A stretch of DNA of 64,000 nucleotides from Prolixibacteraceae bacterium (GTDB lineage: Bacteria; Bacteroidota; Bacteroidia; Bacteroidales; Prolixibacteraceae): contig JALNYZ010000011.1 of the NCBI GenBank assembly GCA_023229575.1, positions 1 to 64,000 on the forward strand, given 5' to 3'. The translations under genes and the position numbers were made by a program. The notes below the pieces were generated by a model, which ran no database searches, was not told the DNA's origin, and saw only the letters and a program-made list of their open reading frames with translations. Positions 32,850-41,608 of this stretch are shown piece by piece (position 1 is the stretch's first letter; each line of letters opens with the position of its first letter).

Positions 32850-34178
32850 ATGATTGATAATGTATTGTCAGGTTTGGGCGGGAAAGAGACCGGATATTTG
32901 GATATGGAACTGCTCCGTTTCAGTACTGCAGGCAGTGTTGATGATGGTAAAAGCACACTCATAGGGCGGTTGCTTTTCGACAGCAAATCGATCTTTGAAG
33001 ATCAGCTGCAATCGATGAAAGAGGCAAGCAGTAGAATGGGGGACGACGAAGTAAACCTTGCTTTGCTTACCGATGGTCTTCGCGCCGAACGGGAACAGGG
33101 AATTACCATTGATGTGGCTTACCGCTATTTTGCCACACCCTTACGCAAATTCATCATTGCAGATACTCCCGGCCACATAGAGTACACCCGAAACATGGTG
33201 ACTGGGGCATCCTCTGCCGATGTTGCCATCGTCCTGGTCGATGCCCGAAAAGGCATTGCTGAACAAACCAAACGCCATTCGTACATCGCTTCGCTGCTGC
33301 AAATCCCTCATGTAATCCTGGCAATTAACAAAATGGACCTGGTGAATTTTTCAAAAGAGGTTTTCGACAACATTCAGAAGGAATATGAGGAAATAGCCGC
33401 AATATTAAAATTAAAGAAAATCTATTTCATTCCCATTTCTGCCAAAGATGGCGACAATGTGGTCAATGCTTCAGCAAATACACCCTGGTACAATGGAGAA
33501 ACATTGCTGCGCCTGCTCGAAACCATTCCGGTGCATTCCAACGAGAATTCACTTCCTGCCCGATTCCCGGTTCAATACATCATTGGCTCCAACAACGACA
33601 AACATCCGGATTACAAGGGATATGCCGGTCGTGTCTCGGGCGGATCATTTAAGGTGGGTGAAGCCATTCTTGTTTTACCCTCAAACAAAAGATCATTTAT
33701 TCAGGCAATCCATGAGGGTACCAAGGAATTGAATGAAGCATTCACACCTCAGTCGGTCACCATACAACTGGATGGCAATATCGAAATTAAACGGGGAGAT
33801 ATGTTTGTCAAGTTTACTGCAGCATATCCAAGATACAGCTCAACCATATCGTTGCATGTTTGCTGGCTGAATGCAGTGCCGCTTCGCATCGGCGGGAAAT
33901 ACATAGTGCGACAAACTACCGACGAAACAACTGCCGTCATAAAGGATATCCGCTTCAAGGTAAATATCAATACACTTGAGAATATTGAGGACGAAAAGAC
34001 GGTGAACATGAATGACATTGCACATATCACAATTAATACGCTAAAGCCGCTTAAATATGACGATTACAGTGAGAATAGGATCACAGGTAGCCTTGTATTA
34101 ATTGACGAAAACACATTTGAGACCGTTGGGGCGGGAATGATTGTTTCTGACCCGGAAGTCTTTTCCTACAACATTTAA
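32850..34178 (+). CDS. cysN: Sulfate adenylyltransferase subunit 1 (GTPase)
   Basis: 442 residues. Elongation-factor-like GTPase: G1 GSVDDGKSTLIGR, REQGITIDVAYRYF, G3 ADTPGHIEYTRNMVTGAS, G4 NKMD; EF-Tu domain 2 and 3 folds follow. It stops where CysN alone stops, so there is no fused APS kinase. GTP hydrolysis drives APS formation by CysD. Last gene of the sulfur run; no cysC or cysH is seen in the window. Confidence 0.96.
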   Translation: MIDNVLSGLGGKETGYLDMELLRFSTAGSVDDGKSTLIGRLLFDSKSIFEDQLQSMKEASSRMGDDEVNLALLTDGLRAEREQGITIDVAYRYFATPLRKFIIADTPGHIEYTRNMVTGASSADVAIVLVDARKGIAEQTKRHSYIASLLQIPHVILAINKMDLVNFSKEVFDNIQKEYEEIAAILKLKKIYFIPISAKDGDNVVNASANTPWYNGETLLRLLETIPVHSNENSLPARFPVQYIIGSNNDKHPDYKGYAGRVSGGSFKVGEAILVLPSNKRSFIQAIHEGTKELNEAFTPQSVTIQLDGNIEIKRGDMFVKFTAAYPRYSSTISLHVCWLNAVPLRIGGKYIVRQTTDETTAVIKDIRFKVNINTLENIEDEKTVNMNDIAHITINTLKPLKYDDYSENRITGSLVLIDENTFETVGAGMIVSDPEVFSYNI

Positions 34179-34289
34179 ATGCAATGAGGTGATCTGAACG
34201 CAAATCTGAAGCCTCCCTTCCAAGAGATTTAAAGGGGTCAAATTCTGGAAAAATGTTGGATTAAATTTTTCCCAAAACTTAAAAAGGGA

Positions 34290-34317
34290 AGGGCCGTGGA
34301 ATTGATCCTCCGGCCCT
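34290..34317. terminator. Hairpin between convergent cysN and arsR
   Basis: AGGGCCG (34290-34296) pairs perfectly with CGGCCCT (34311-34317), with partial pairing continuing inward (GGA/TCC). No strong T tract; function as a two-way stop is inferred from its position. Confidence 0.45.
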
Positions 34318-34338
34318 CCACCATGATGGGATAATCAC

Positions 34339-34641
34339 CTAATTGTGACAAGTACAATCTTCAACGCATTTGAGGATGCCACTTAGACCGGAGTGCTTAA
34401 GATAGTAATAGGTGTTTTTACCATCACGTGTAGATGCCAGAACACCTTTTGATTTCAAAATCCCCAAATGGTGTGAAGTGGCAGATTGTTCTATGCCTAA
34501 TCGCTCATAGATTTCGGTCACAGTTAATTTTTGCTCGCCTTCCAGAAAACTTACGATAGTGATTCGCATTGGGTGCGCTATCGCCTTGAGCATTTCTGCA
34601 GCAACTGTCAATTTTTCTAAAGTCTGTTCGTTGGTGTACAT
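34339..34641 (-). CDS. ArsR/SmtB-family repressor with cysteine-rich C-terminus
   Basis: 100 residues. Winged helix with LKAIAHPMRITIVSFL, LTVTEIYERLGIEQSATSHHL (recognition helix) and LKSKGVLASTRDGKNTYYYL. The C-terminal end CVEDCTCHN offers three Cys and a His, typical of metal- or metalloid-sensing ArsR proteins; the inducer cannot be named. It stands alone with a good promoter and no adjacent resistance gene; neighbours are a sulfur operon and an isoprenoid gene. Confidence 0.88.
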   Translation of the reverse strand: MYTNEQTLEKLTVAAEMLKAIAHPMRITIVSFLEGEQKLTVTEIYERLGIEQSATSHHLGILKSKGVLASTRDGKNTYYYLKHSGLSGILKCVEDCTCHN

Positions 34642-34680
34642 GGGGTATGATTGATAGAAAAATGTGTAATTTAGAAATAC

Positions 34681-34710
34681 AAATATATAGATACTATGCA
34701 GTTAATCAAT
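34681..34710 (-). promoter_or_regulatory. Promoter of the arsR gene
   Basis: On the - strand TTG (34710-34708), 19 bases, TATATTTG (34688-34681): full consensus. Predicted start about 34675, 34 bases before the ATG. Confidence 0.78.
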
Positions 34711-34754
34711 AGAACAAATCGTTAAAATGTTTAATTTAGAACAGATACAAACAA

Positions 34755-34785
34755 TTCCGGGGTGGCCGAAAATTTGTTACTTTTG
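34755..34785 (+). promoter_or_regulatory. Promoter of the polyprenyl synthase gene
   Basis: TACTTTTG at 34778-34785 with TTC at 34755-34757 (20-base spacer) in place of TTG. Transcription would start about 18 bases before the ATG at 34809. Confidence 0.6.
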
Positions 34786-34808
34786 GCAATAGCAACAGCT
34801 TATACTAC

Positions 34809-35783
34809 ATGGCATCCAAAAACGAAATTATTGCTCCGGTTGAAGCCGAGTTGAGTCAATTTGAACCCTATTTCAAAAAATCAACCAAGACGACTATCCC
34901 TTTGCTGGATACCATCATGCATTACATCCTGCGTCGCAAAGGGAAACAGATGCGTCCCATTCTGGTCTTCCTTTCGGCCAAATTAAACGGACAATTCAAT
35001 GAGCGAAGCTATCACGCCGCCTTAACCATCGAGTTGCTTCACACAGCTACCCTCGTTCATGATGATGTAGTCGATGAATCGTACCAGCGAAGGGGGTTTT
35101 TCTCGGTTAATGCCATTTGGAAAAACAAAATTGCGGTACTGGTCGGCGACTTCATTTTGGCCAAAGGGTTACTTTGGTCGATCGAGCACAAGGATTACGA
35201 TATCTTGCAATTCATCTCGCAGGCAGTCAGGGAGATGAGTGAAGGCGAGATTCTTCAGATCCAAAAAGCCAGGAAACTGGATATCACAGAGGAAGTTTAC
35301 TTCGAGATTATCCGTAAGAAAACGGCTTCGCTGATGGCCACCAGCGCGGCTGTAGGAACATGTTCTGTCACGGAGGATGCCGAAATCATTGAACGTATGC
35401 GTCTGTTTGGCGAATATGCAGGCATTGCCTTCCAGATCAAGGATGACCTTTTCGATTTCCAGAAATCAAATCTCCTGGGCAAACCTACCGGGAATGATCT
35501 TCATGAAAAAAAGATTACCCTGCCGTTGATTTTTGCCCTCAACCAGGGAAGTTCGTCCGAAAAAAAGCAAATACTCGACATTGTCCGCAAGAAAAGCAAA
35601 ACAGCCGCTGATCTGACGGCTGTTTCAAAATTCATAGAAGCCAAAGGCGGATTTATATACGCCGAAAAGGTGATGCAGGAGTACCACCAAAAGGCACTGG
35701 GGCAGCTTAGCACCTACCCGGATTCGGAATACAAACGGGCATTGATAACCTTCGTGGAGTATATTACAACAAGGGAAAGTTAG
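34809..35783 (+). CDS. Trans-isoprenyl diphosphate synthase (IspB-like)
   Basis: 324 residues. First Asp-rich motif in LVHDDVVDESYQRRG, second in QIKDDLFDFQ, plus the KQMRPILVFLSA segment. Extends isopentenyl chains; length and type fit the octaprenyl or longer synthase that makes the menaquinone side chain, but chain length cannot be read here. Monocistronic. Confidence 0.92.
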   Translation: MASKNEIIAPVEAELSQFEPYFKKSTKTTIPLLDTIMHYILRRKGKQMRPILVFLSAKLNGQFNERSYHAALTIELLHTATLVHDDVVDESYQRRGFFSVNAIWKNKIAVLVGDFILAKGLLWSIEHKDYDILQFISQAVREMSEGEILQIQKARKLDITEEVYFEIIRKKTASLMATSAAVGTCSVTEDAEIIERMRLFGEYAGIAFQIKDDLFDFQKSNLLGKPTGNDLHEKKITLPLIFALNQGSSSEKKQILDIVRKKSKTAADLTAVSKFIEAKGGFIYAEKVMQEYHQKALGQLSTYPDSEYKRALITFVEYITTRES

Positions 35784-35788
35784 GAAGA

Positions 35789-35814
35789 AGTGACTAAAGT
35801 GACTAGAGTGACTT
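35789..35814. repeat. AGTGACT repeat, copy 1
   Basis: Three head-to-tail units of agtgactaa/agtgactag right after the polyprenyl synthase stop. A larger palindromic version occurs at 37831-37951. Confidence 0.65.
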
Positions 35815-35864
35815 GGGAAGGATGCCTAAGTGTATTGTTGCCCGTCAGGGCATTAAGCTGATTT

Positions 35865-36245
35865 TTACTTCTTCTTGCTGAAATTTACAATCAGGAAGTA
35901 GACAATAAATCCCATAGAGATAGAGACCAATTCAATGCCAAATGGCAAGAGACTTTGATGCATGTAATTCCGGTAAGCATCCTCATTGCCCAATCCAGGA
36001 CCCATTTGGTGAATTAAAATAAATCCCAGTCCGGCAAAGAAAGCGACCAATCCCCATTTAAGGGAGGGATATTTATTGACCTCCTGATTTTCGGCTATTG
36101 GTGAAGCAATTTTTTGCTCCAGGATACCAGCACTGTCAAAATGCCCGGCCCTGATTATTTTCCTCCTGAGAAGGAAGTCTGTAAAATTTTTGATAATCTG
36201 ATAAAAGGCAAAGAAAACAACTGCAGCCATTAATACTTCTGACAT
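35865..36245 (-). CDS. Small membrane protein, DUF6249-like
   Basis: 126 residues from ATG 36245. N-terminal hydrophobic helix (VLMAAVVFFAFYQII), a polar stretch, then two further hydrophobic segments (LKWGLVAFFAGLGFILI, VSISMGFIVYFLIV) and a basic end. The layout resembles small DUF6249 membrane proteins often found near ECF sigma factors; the assignment is tentative. It is divergent from the sigma factor gene 133 bases away. Confidence 0.55.
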   Translation of the reverse strand: MSEVLMAAVVFFAFYQIIKNFTDFLLRRKIIRAGHFDSAGILEQKIASPIAENQEVNKYPSLKWGLVAFFAGLGFILIHQMGPGLGNEDAYRNYMHQSLLPFGIELVSISMGFIVYFLIVNFSKKK

Positions 36246-36378
36246 AATTTTCGGTTTTAAAGTGTTTGTATCATGTGACAACAGCAAAGTTCAAAATGTT
36301 GCAACTCCGACCTTTTTTTTTATTTTAATTTTGAAAGTTTGTGCAACATTTTCCCAAAAATAGTGTCAAACTGTAAGT

Positions 36379-36963
36379 ATGAACGATACTGAACTAATCA
36401 GCCAAATACTGGACGGGAACATGAATGCATTTACATTTTTGGTAAACCGTTACCAGAAATTGGTAGTGCATATTTCCGGAAGGTTGATTCAGCGGCAGGA
36501 TGAACTCGAAGATGTTTGTCAGGAGGTATTTATCAAGGTCTATCAAAACCTTGGCAAGTACCGGAATGAATGCAAGTTATCGACATGGATCGCAACAATC
36601 GCTTATAATTCCAGTGTCAACTATCTGAGAAAGTTCAGGAAATTTGATGAGGTTGATCCGGATGACTCCATTTCACTGCGCAATCTCGTGGATTTCAGAA
36701 TGGAAAATTATGAAACTATTGATTTAAAGCACTATATCAGAGAGCAAATTGAACTGCTTCCAATCCAGTATCGAACAGTTGTAACCTTGTTTCACCTGGA
36801 AGAGTTCTCTTACCAGGAGGTTGAACAGATAACAGGGATGGCCGAAGGAACAGTTAAAAGTTACCTGTTCAGGGCAAAAGCGTTATTAAGGGAAAAACTA
36901 AAACATATTGTCGACGAAGACAGCTTAAAATTAGTAAAAGAGATATCCAATGAGAAAGGATGA
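36379..36963 (+). CDS. ECF-type RNA polymerase sigma factor
   Basis: 194 residues. Region 2 has DVCQEVFIKVYQNLGKY and STWIATIAYNSSVNYLRK, region 4 has YQEVEQITGMAEGTVKSYLF. Directs polymerase to an unknown regulon. The next gene overlaps it by 14 bases and encodes a small membrane protein that fits an anti-sigma factor, the usual ECF arrangement. Confidence 0.93.
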   Translation: MNDTELISQILDGNMNAFTFLVNRYQKLVVHISGRLIQRQDELEDVCQEVFIKVYQNLGKYRNECKLSTWIATIAYNSSVNYLRKFRKFDEVDPDDSISLRNLVDFRMENYETIDLKHYIREQIELLPIQYRTVVTLFHLEEFSYQEVEQITGMAEGTVKSYLFRAKALLREKLKHIVDEDSLKLVKEISNEKG

Positions 36964-37297
36964 ACTGACAGAAATTTTGGATAGGTCGCTCCGTGGGGAG
37001 CCTGATTTCCGGTTACCGGCTGATTTTGCTCAAAAAGTAACCATCTCCGTCGTCAGGCGTGAAAGATGGAGGACCGATCTTCACGATTATTTTTTCCTGA
37101 CGGCAATTTTGGTTGGACTGATTGCAGCGGCTTCAGGAACCTATTATCTTGTGGACAAAGAACTTTTGGTTCGTGCGCTCAGTTTCTGTGAAACGAATTG
37201 GGTACCTGTCGCTTTCTTGTTCTTCACTTTAAATTTTGTCCTGTTTGCCGACAAGGTCCTTTTGGGGCTCTTGTTCAATCGTTGGAAGGTAAACTAA
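36950..37297 (+). CDS. Small membrane protein, putative anti-sigma factor
   Basis: 115 residues. A soluble N-terminal part of about 45 residues (LPADFAQKVTISVVRRERWR) is followed by two hydrophobic segments (about 48-68 and 84-106). It shares no clear signature of a named anti-sigma family, but overlaps the sigma gene by 14 bases and has the topology expected of a membrane-bound sigma inhibitor. Function is inferred from context. Confidence 0.65.
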   Translation: MRKDELTEILDRSLRGEPDFRLPADFAQKVTISVVRRERWRTDLHDYFFLTAILVGLIAAASGTYYLVDKELLVRALSFCETNWVPVAFLFFTLNFVLFADKVLLGLLFNRWKVN

Positions 37298-37339
37298 TTT
37301 TAATGTTTTCGGCGGAAGCCGCATCTAATTTTTCCCTTT

Positions 37340-37819
37340 TTATCCAATCTGTGCGATCATCACCACATAGTTCTTACCATATTTTTTGGCGCATTTCGGG
37401 CAGGTGGTGTACCAGTGGTAAATTTTTTGCTTGCTGTATCCTTTTTCAACAAGGATACGATCAAAATCATTGCACCATTTTCCGGTATCCTTGAATGGCC
37501 CCTCATAAACCTTACTGAAGAATTTACCTGTAAAAATTTTGCTTTCAAGGGCTGGGACCGGCTTGTCAACATGGATGTACAAATCCATGTTCCATTTCGA
37601 GGTGATGTCGGATAGACAGAGTCCCTGCGACCAGTCAGCCCCGGCAGAGGCTATGATCTTGCTCAGTTTTTTCATGACACTGCCAAAATTTAAAGGCATG
37701 TAGAAGAAGGTGCAAACGGAACCCCTGACAAATAGCTTGTCGTTCCACTCAAAATTGACGTTGTCCCATGGGATAGGATCGAATTTGGGACAACAAATCG
37801 GATCAGTTGTTGTTTCCAT
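37340..37819 (-). CDS. Conserved protein of unknown function with CPKCAKKYG tail
   Basis: 159 residues, soluble, no signal. Begins with METTTDPICCPKF, and ends with YHWYTTCPKCAKKYGKNYVV, two cysteine pairs that could bind a metal. The middle (YEGPFKDTGKWCNDF) recalls GyrI-like effector-binding folds, without firm support. Convergent with the putative anti-sigma gene. I do not assign a function. Confidence 0.6.
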   Translation of the reverse strand: METTTDPICCPKFDPIPWDNVNFEWNDKLFVRGSVCTFFYMPLNFGSVMKKLSKIIASAGADWSQGLCLSDITSKWNMDLYIHVDKPVPALESKIFTGKFFSKVYEGPFKDTGKWCNDFDRILVEKGYSKQKIYHWYTTCPKCAKKYGKNYVVMIAQIG

Positions 37820-37830
37820 AATTTATAATT

Positions 37831-37951
37831 AAAGTGAGCTAAAGTGACTAAAGTGAACTAGAGTGACTAAAATTATGGCCCCACTACAAAAGCAGGGCAG
37901 TGGCATAAGTACTTTAGGCACTTTAGTCACTCTAGTTCACTTTAGTCACTT
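37831..37951. repeat. AGTGACT palindromic repeat, copy 2
   Basis: Left arm 37831-37870 (aaagtgactaaagtgaacta) and right arm 37911-37951 (tagttcactttagtcactta) are near-perfect reverse complements around a central 40 bases; folded it is a long hairpin. Same unit as 35789-35814. Confidence 0.8.
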
Positions 37952-38077
37952 ATTTTTAACTTTTTCACGGGGTCTTCCACGCAGTGCACTCCAGGTTTCA
38001 TCCAGGGCGATCTGGGAGACCGGACGCAAATGGATCAGTTCAAGCGATTCCCGAATCCCAACCAGTTTCCATTTCCC

Positions 38078-38947
38078 TTAAAAATACGAAATTTTTTCTT
38101 CCGTTATCGAAGTTAACAAATTATTTGCCAATCGGCTGGCGCCAATTCTGAACAGATGTGGATGGAGCCACTCCTCTCCCAAAATACTCCTAACAATGGC
38201 CGTATAATAGATAGCATCTGCGCTCTCTACGATTCCTCCGGCAGCCTTAAAACCTACTTTCTTTCCGATCATCCGGTAAAATTCCCGGATGGCGCTGCAC
38301 ATCACCCAGGCCGCTTCAGGGGTTGCAGCCGGTTCCATTTTCCCGGTAGAGGTTTTGATAAAATCGGCGCCTGCCACCATAGCCATAAGTGAAGCTTTCC
38401 AGATATTTTCAGGAGTTTTGAGCGCTCCGGTTTCCAAAATGACTTTCAGATGGGCCTCTCCGCAGCTGCTTTTGATCTGCGAGATCTCCTTCATCACTTC
38501 CGTACTGTTACCTTCCAAAAAAGTACCGATTGAAATGACAATATCGATCTCACTGGCGCCGGCAGCCACGGCCATAGCGGTCTCCAGCTTCTTCACCTCA
38601 AGAAAAGTCATGGAGGAGGGAAATCCCGCCGAAACTGCGGCCAGTGCCACATTGTGATCCTTCAGGCTTTTTCGTACAACCTTAACCAGCGTAGGATAAA
38701 CACAAATGGCAGCGACATTGGGCAATTCAATGAAATGACGGGGGAAAAGTGAAACCTTTTCTGCCAATAACCGACCTTTCTCCTGCGTATCTTCTGCACC
38801 AAGTGTCGTTAAATCGATGCAGGAGAAAGCCAGCTTCATATCCTCTTTGGAAAGAGTCCCTCCCATCTTGGCACGGATGGCCTCCAATCCGTTCTTCACC
38901 TCGTCTACTTGGAAAGTGCGCTCGTAATTCTCGAATATCAGACTCAT
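38078..38947 (-). CDS. deoC: Deoxyribose-phosphate aldolase
   Basis: 289 residues, the longer DeoC form common in Bacteroidia. Schiff-base Lys lies in DFIKTSTGK, the second Lys in VGFKAAGGIVES, and ICVYPTLVKVVR is the substrate-binding strand. Splits deoxyribose 5-phosphate into glyceraldehyde 3-phosphate and acetaldehyde in deoxynucleoside salvage. The same frame stays open for about 43 codons after the TAA, which I take as chance or a relic. Likely co-transcribed with dtd 32 bases upstream. Confidence 0.95.
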   Translation of the reverse strand: MSLIFENYERTFQVDEVKNGLEAIRAKMGGTLSKEDMKLAFSCIDLTTLGAEDTQEKGRLLAEKVSLFPRHFIELPNVAAICVYPTLVKVVRKSLKDHNVALAAVSAGFPSSMTFLEVKKLETAMAVAAGASEIDIVISIGTFLEGNSTEVMKEISQIKSSCGEAHLKVILETGALKTPENIWKASLMAMVAGADFIKTSTGKMEPAATPEAAWVMCSAIREFYRMIGKKVGFKAAGGIVESADAIYYTAIVRSILGEEWLHPHLFRIGASRLANNLLTSITEEKISYF

Positions 38948-38979
38948 AGCTTAACTCTATTGTATTAAGATAACAAACA

Positions 38980-39435
38980 TCAGAACTCTTTGTTTTTCGA
39001 ATCGATGACAATCGTGACCGGTCCATCGTTAAGCAGCTCAACTTTCATATCGGCACCAAAAATTCCGGTCTTAACCGGTTTCCCCAATTGCAGAGACACC
39101 TTATCACCAAACATCTGGTACAAAGGAACGGAAATTTCCGGAGGAGCGGCCCTGATATAGGACGGACGGTTCCCCTTTTTTGTGGCTGCATGAAGGGTAA
39201 ACTGACTGATCAGCAGAATTTCACCACTTTTATCCTTCACCGATAGGTTCATGACACCCTCCTGATCTGCAAAAATGCGGAGTTGTACGATCTTGGCGCT
39301 CATCCAATCCAGGTCAATTTCAGTGTCGCCATGCTCAAAACCCGCCAAAACCAACAATCCGTTGCCAATGGAAGAGACTGTATCTCCATCAACGGAAACA
39401 GACGAATAGGAAACTCTTTGAACGACTACCCTCAT
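38980..39435 (-). CDS. dtd: D-aminoacyl-tRNA deacylase
   Basis: 151 residues from ATG 39435 (MRVVVQRVSYSSVSVDG is the usual N-terminus; the frame is open 46 codons further upstream but that part is repeat DNA). ILLISQFTLHAATKKGNRPS carries the SQFTL active-site motif and the TGIFGADMKVELLNDGPVT region has the Gly-cisPro-like segment partner. Removes D-amino acids mischarged on tRNA. A -7 element (TAATTTTG, - strand, 39466-39459) lies 24 bases upstream. Confidence 0.96.
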   Translation of the reverse strand: MRVVVQRVSYSSVSVDGDTVSSIGNGLLVLAGFEHGDTEIDLDWMSAKIVQLRIFADQEGVMNLSVKDKSGEILLISQFTLHAATKKGNRPSYIRAAPPEISVPLYQMFGDKVSLQLGKPVKTGIFGADMKVELLNDGPVTIVIDSKNKEF

Positions 39436-39478
39436 AAAAATTTTGGATGAATGGAAATCAAAATTAGCGATTTTTGCC

Positions 39479-39577
39479 TCTCTTTGTGAAAACCTTCGTG
39501 CAACCTTTGTGCCTTTTGTGGCGAATTTTAAAATCTTTACCACAAAGGGCACAAAGGATGACACAAAGGACACAAAA
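39479..39577. repeat. CACAAAGG palindromic repeat
   Basis: Left part (caacctttgtgccttttgtg) and right part (accacaaagggcacaaagga) are imperfect reverse complements around aattttaaaat. Similar in design to the CACAGAG repeats at 60378-60475, 61739-62010 and 62982-63139. Confidence 0.65.
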
Positions 39578-39610
39578 TGAAAAATGTACCAAGATCTGCC
39601 AATCCAAAAG

Positions 39611-40054
39611 TTACATCATAAGCTTAATTGTCTCTGCCAGCAGCCAGTAGCGAAAGGCTTTACCGATAAACATGTATAGCATAGTGAGTTTGGGAGAGAT
39701 CCGAAAAAACCCAAGACCCAAAATCAGGACATCGCCAATAATCGGGACAAAGGAAAGCAGGGCCGACAAAGGTCCGTATTTTTGCAACTTAGGGTTGATG
39801 GCATGAATCTTCTCCATTTTTACCTTCCCATATTTCTCGATCCAATTCATGTTTCCGAGGTAGCCTAGGTAGAAAATGGAGATTCCGCCCAGTGTATTCC
39901 CGGCTGTAGCAACCACGATACACGATGTGATGTTCACCCCGGCCAGTATGAGCATGGACATGACCGCCTCCGAATTAAAAGGCAGGATGGATCCGGAAAG
40001 GAAACCCGCGAAGAAAAGACCGGTGAGCCCGTAATGTTGGAGAAATTCGACCAT
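39611..40054 (-). CDS. YqaA-like DedA/SNARE-associated membrane protein
   Basis: 147 residues with four to five hydrophobic segments. LTGLFFAGFLSGSILPFNSEAVM, ATAGNTLGGISIFYLGY and FVPIIGDVLILGLGFFR follow the DedA/VTT pattern of the short YqaA group. Inner-membrane protein; DedA relatives handle lipid carriers or membrane potential, but the exact role of YqaA is unknown. Confidence 0.85.
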   Translation of the reverse strand: MVEFLQHYGLTGLFFAGFLSGSILPFNSEAVMSMLILAGVNITSCIVVATAGNTLGGISIFYLGYLGNMNWIEKYGKVKMEKIHAINPKLQKYGPLSALLSFVPIIGDVLILGLGFFRISPKLTMLYMFIGKAFRYWLLAETIKLMM

Positions 40055-40064
40055 AGGAAGGGAT

Positions 40065-40155
40065 TGAGTTATGAGTGATGAGTTATGAGTGATGGCATTC
40101 TACCTATAATATTGATATCGTGCGTTATAACTCATAATTCATAACTCATAACTTT
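40065..40155. repeat. TTATGAGT-type palindromic intergenic repeat, copy 3
   Basis: Left arm gagttatgagtgatgagtta and right arm ataactcataattcataact, with tandem units in each arm. Same family as 17597-17694 and 32741-32817. Confidence 0.78.
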
Positions 40156-40181
40156 ATTTTCCTACTTTAGGCACTTTCTTT

Positions 40182-41390
40182 TTAAGATAAAGCCGCTACT
40201 GCTGATCCAATCAAATTGGCATTGTGGATCTCATTGACTTTTACCTTGACATCCTCGTGTCCGAGTTCTTCCAGAACTCTTTTGAGATATTTGGAAACCT
40301 GCTTGTTGTAAGCTTTACAGCTCTTAACCTTGCTCCAGAACAGACTGCCTTCCGCCGTTAAGCAAACTTTTTTAATTTCAGGATTGTGCGAAACCATCAC
40401 GGCAACCAATCCGGCCAGTGAAGCAGCTACCAATTTGGCAGAGCGTTTGTAGATACGACGGGCCGCCTGAACATGTTTCTTCTTTTGCTTTTCCGGCTTG
40501 TTGATCAGATCGGTGAGGGATTTGGCATCAAATTTATCATCAAAACCATCCAGCGGGAAAAGCGTGGTGAAAATTTTCCCGAGGTACATTCCGGATACGG
40601 CCTTCTCAAATCGCTGTGCATTTTGTGTGCCTGAAGCAATATCGACCTGGTCGTCAATGGCTGTCAGGTGCAGCGGATGATAGTTTCCTGATTCGAGGTT
40701 TATCGGGGTAAGCCCTTGCCAGTTCAACTCCTTGTCGAGTTTGCCAATGTTGTCGGAATGTATAAAAGTTGCCATGTTGGTACCCGTTCCAACAATAAGG
40801 CCAATGTATGCATCATAAGTGCTATCAGACAGTCCCGCAAAAAGACTGGCTACCGTATCGTTGATCACCTTTACTGCGGTAAATTCGGCTTCGCCCTGCG
40901 TATTGAGGAACTCTTTCAGCGGTTTGCCTATCGGCTGATCGATCATCTCCTGAATGTCGACCCCTTTGGTCCAGCGAAGAAGTTTAGCATCACCATCCGG
41001 CAAACATTCTGCAGGATAGGAGAAACAGTAGCCAATGGGCGATCTCTCGGGCATTTTAAGATCTTTGAGGAAGGAAGCCTGCTCAGCGAACAGATCTTTG
41101 GCCGTAAAGCCTTTGGTTTTCATGACGCTAAGATCTTTGCTCCACCCATCAGGTGGGTATATATCCGTTTCACCATCCTTGAAACTGACAACAGAAGCCC
41201 TGTAATTGGTACCACCCAAATCCAATACCGTTGCCTGGCCTTCAACACCCAATGTTTTTGGCTTGATATAGGTAGGAATACATTGAATTTCGGTATTGTG
41301 GTTGTTCAATCCGTTTTCCACCTTTTGCTGAAGATCAAGTGCAATCTCCTTCAGCTGATCTGCTGACAATTTGAAAATATTTTCCTTCAT
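40182..41390 (-). CDS. Hexokinase
   Basis: 402 residues, close to one domain of the eukaryote-type hexokinase family rather than the bacterial Glk type. TVLDLGGTNYRASVVS (phosphate 1 site), IGYCFSYPAE, VKVINDTVASLFAG (catalytic Asp region) and LIVGTGTNMA are visible. Phosphorylates glucose or another hexose with ATP; it can feed zwf at 14033. Monocistronic with a -7 element upstream. Confidence 0.92.
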   Translation of the reverse strand: MKENIFKLSADQLKEIALDLQQKVENGLNNHNTEIQCIPTYIKPKTLGVEGQATVLDLGGTNYRASVVSFKDGETDIYPPDGWSKDLSVMKTKGFTAKDLFAEQASFLKDLKMPERSPIGYCFSYPAECLPDGDAKLLRWTKGVDIQEMIDQPIGKPLKEFLNTQGEAEFTAVKVINDTVASLFAGLSDSTYDAYIGLIVGTGTNMATFIHSDNIGKLDKELNWQGLTPINLESGNYHPLHLTAIDDQVDIASGTQNAQRFEKAVSGMYLGKIFTTLFPLDGFDDKFDAKSLTDLINKPEKQKKKHVQAARRIYKRSAKLVAASLAGLVAVMVSHNPEIKKVCLTAEGSLFWSKVKSCKAYNKQVSKYLKRVLEELGHEDVKVKVNEIHNANLIGSAVAALS

Positions 41391-41487
41391 TGCTGTAAAT
41401 TTTGTTTGGTTTTCAATGACAAAACTGGAACCGCGAATAATTGGCTTACTGATTAAAGGCTGCTTTCCATATCGTTCTGATTCGTAC

Positions 41488-41495
41488 CAAAAGTA
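41488..41495 (-). promoter_or_regulatory. -7 element of the hexokinase gene
   Basis: CAAAAGTA on + equals TACTTTTG on -, about 100 bases before the ATG. No ideal -33 partner was found. Confidence 0.5.
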
Positions 41496-41579
41496 GAATT
41501 TTATTTTTTCTAAAATGGCCGGTTAATCATTTTTAACGGGTACAAAATAGAAAAAAATGAAGAACCCGCTGATTTTGCC

Positions 41580-41587
41580 TATTTTTG
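41580..41587 (+). promoter_or_regulatory. -7 element of rbfA
   Basis: TATTTTTG at 41580-41587, predicted start near 41593, 16 bases before ATG 41609. This excludes the in-frame TTG at 41585 as a start. Confidence 0.55.
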
Positions 41588-41608
41588 TCTAAAATTAAGT
41601 GGATCATC

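Noticed and set aside
37957..38077. In-frame continuation after the deoC stop on the minus strand
   Set aside because: About 43 codons without a stop, but deoC ends at its normal length and there is no credible start; taken as chance or an old relic.
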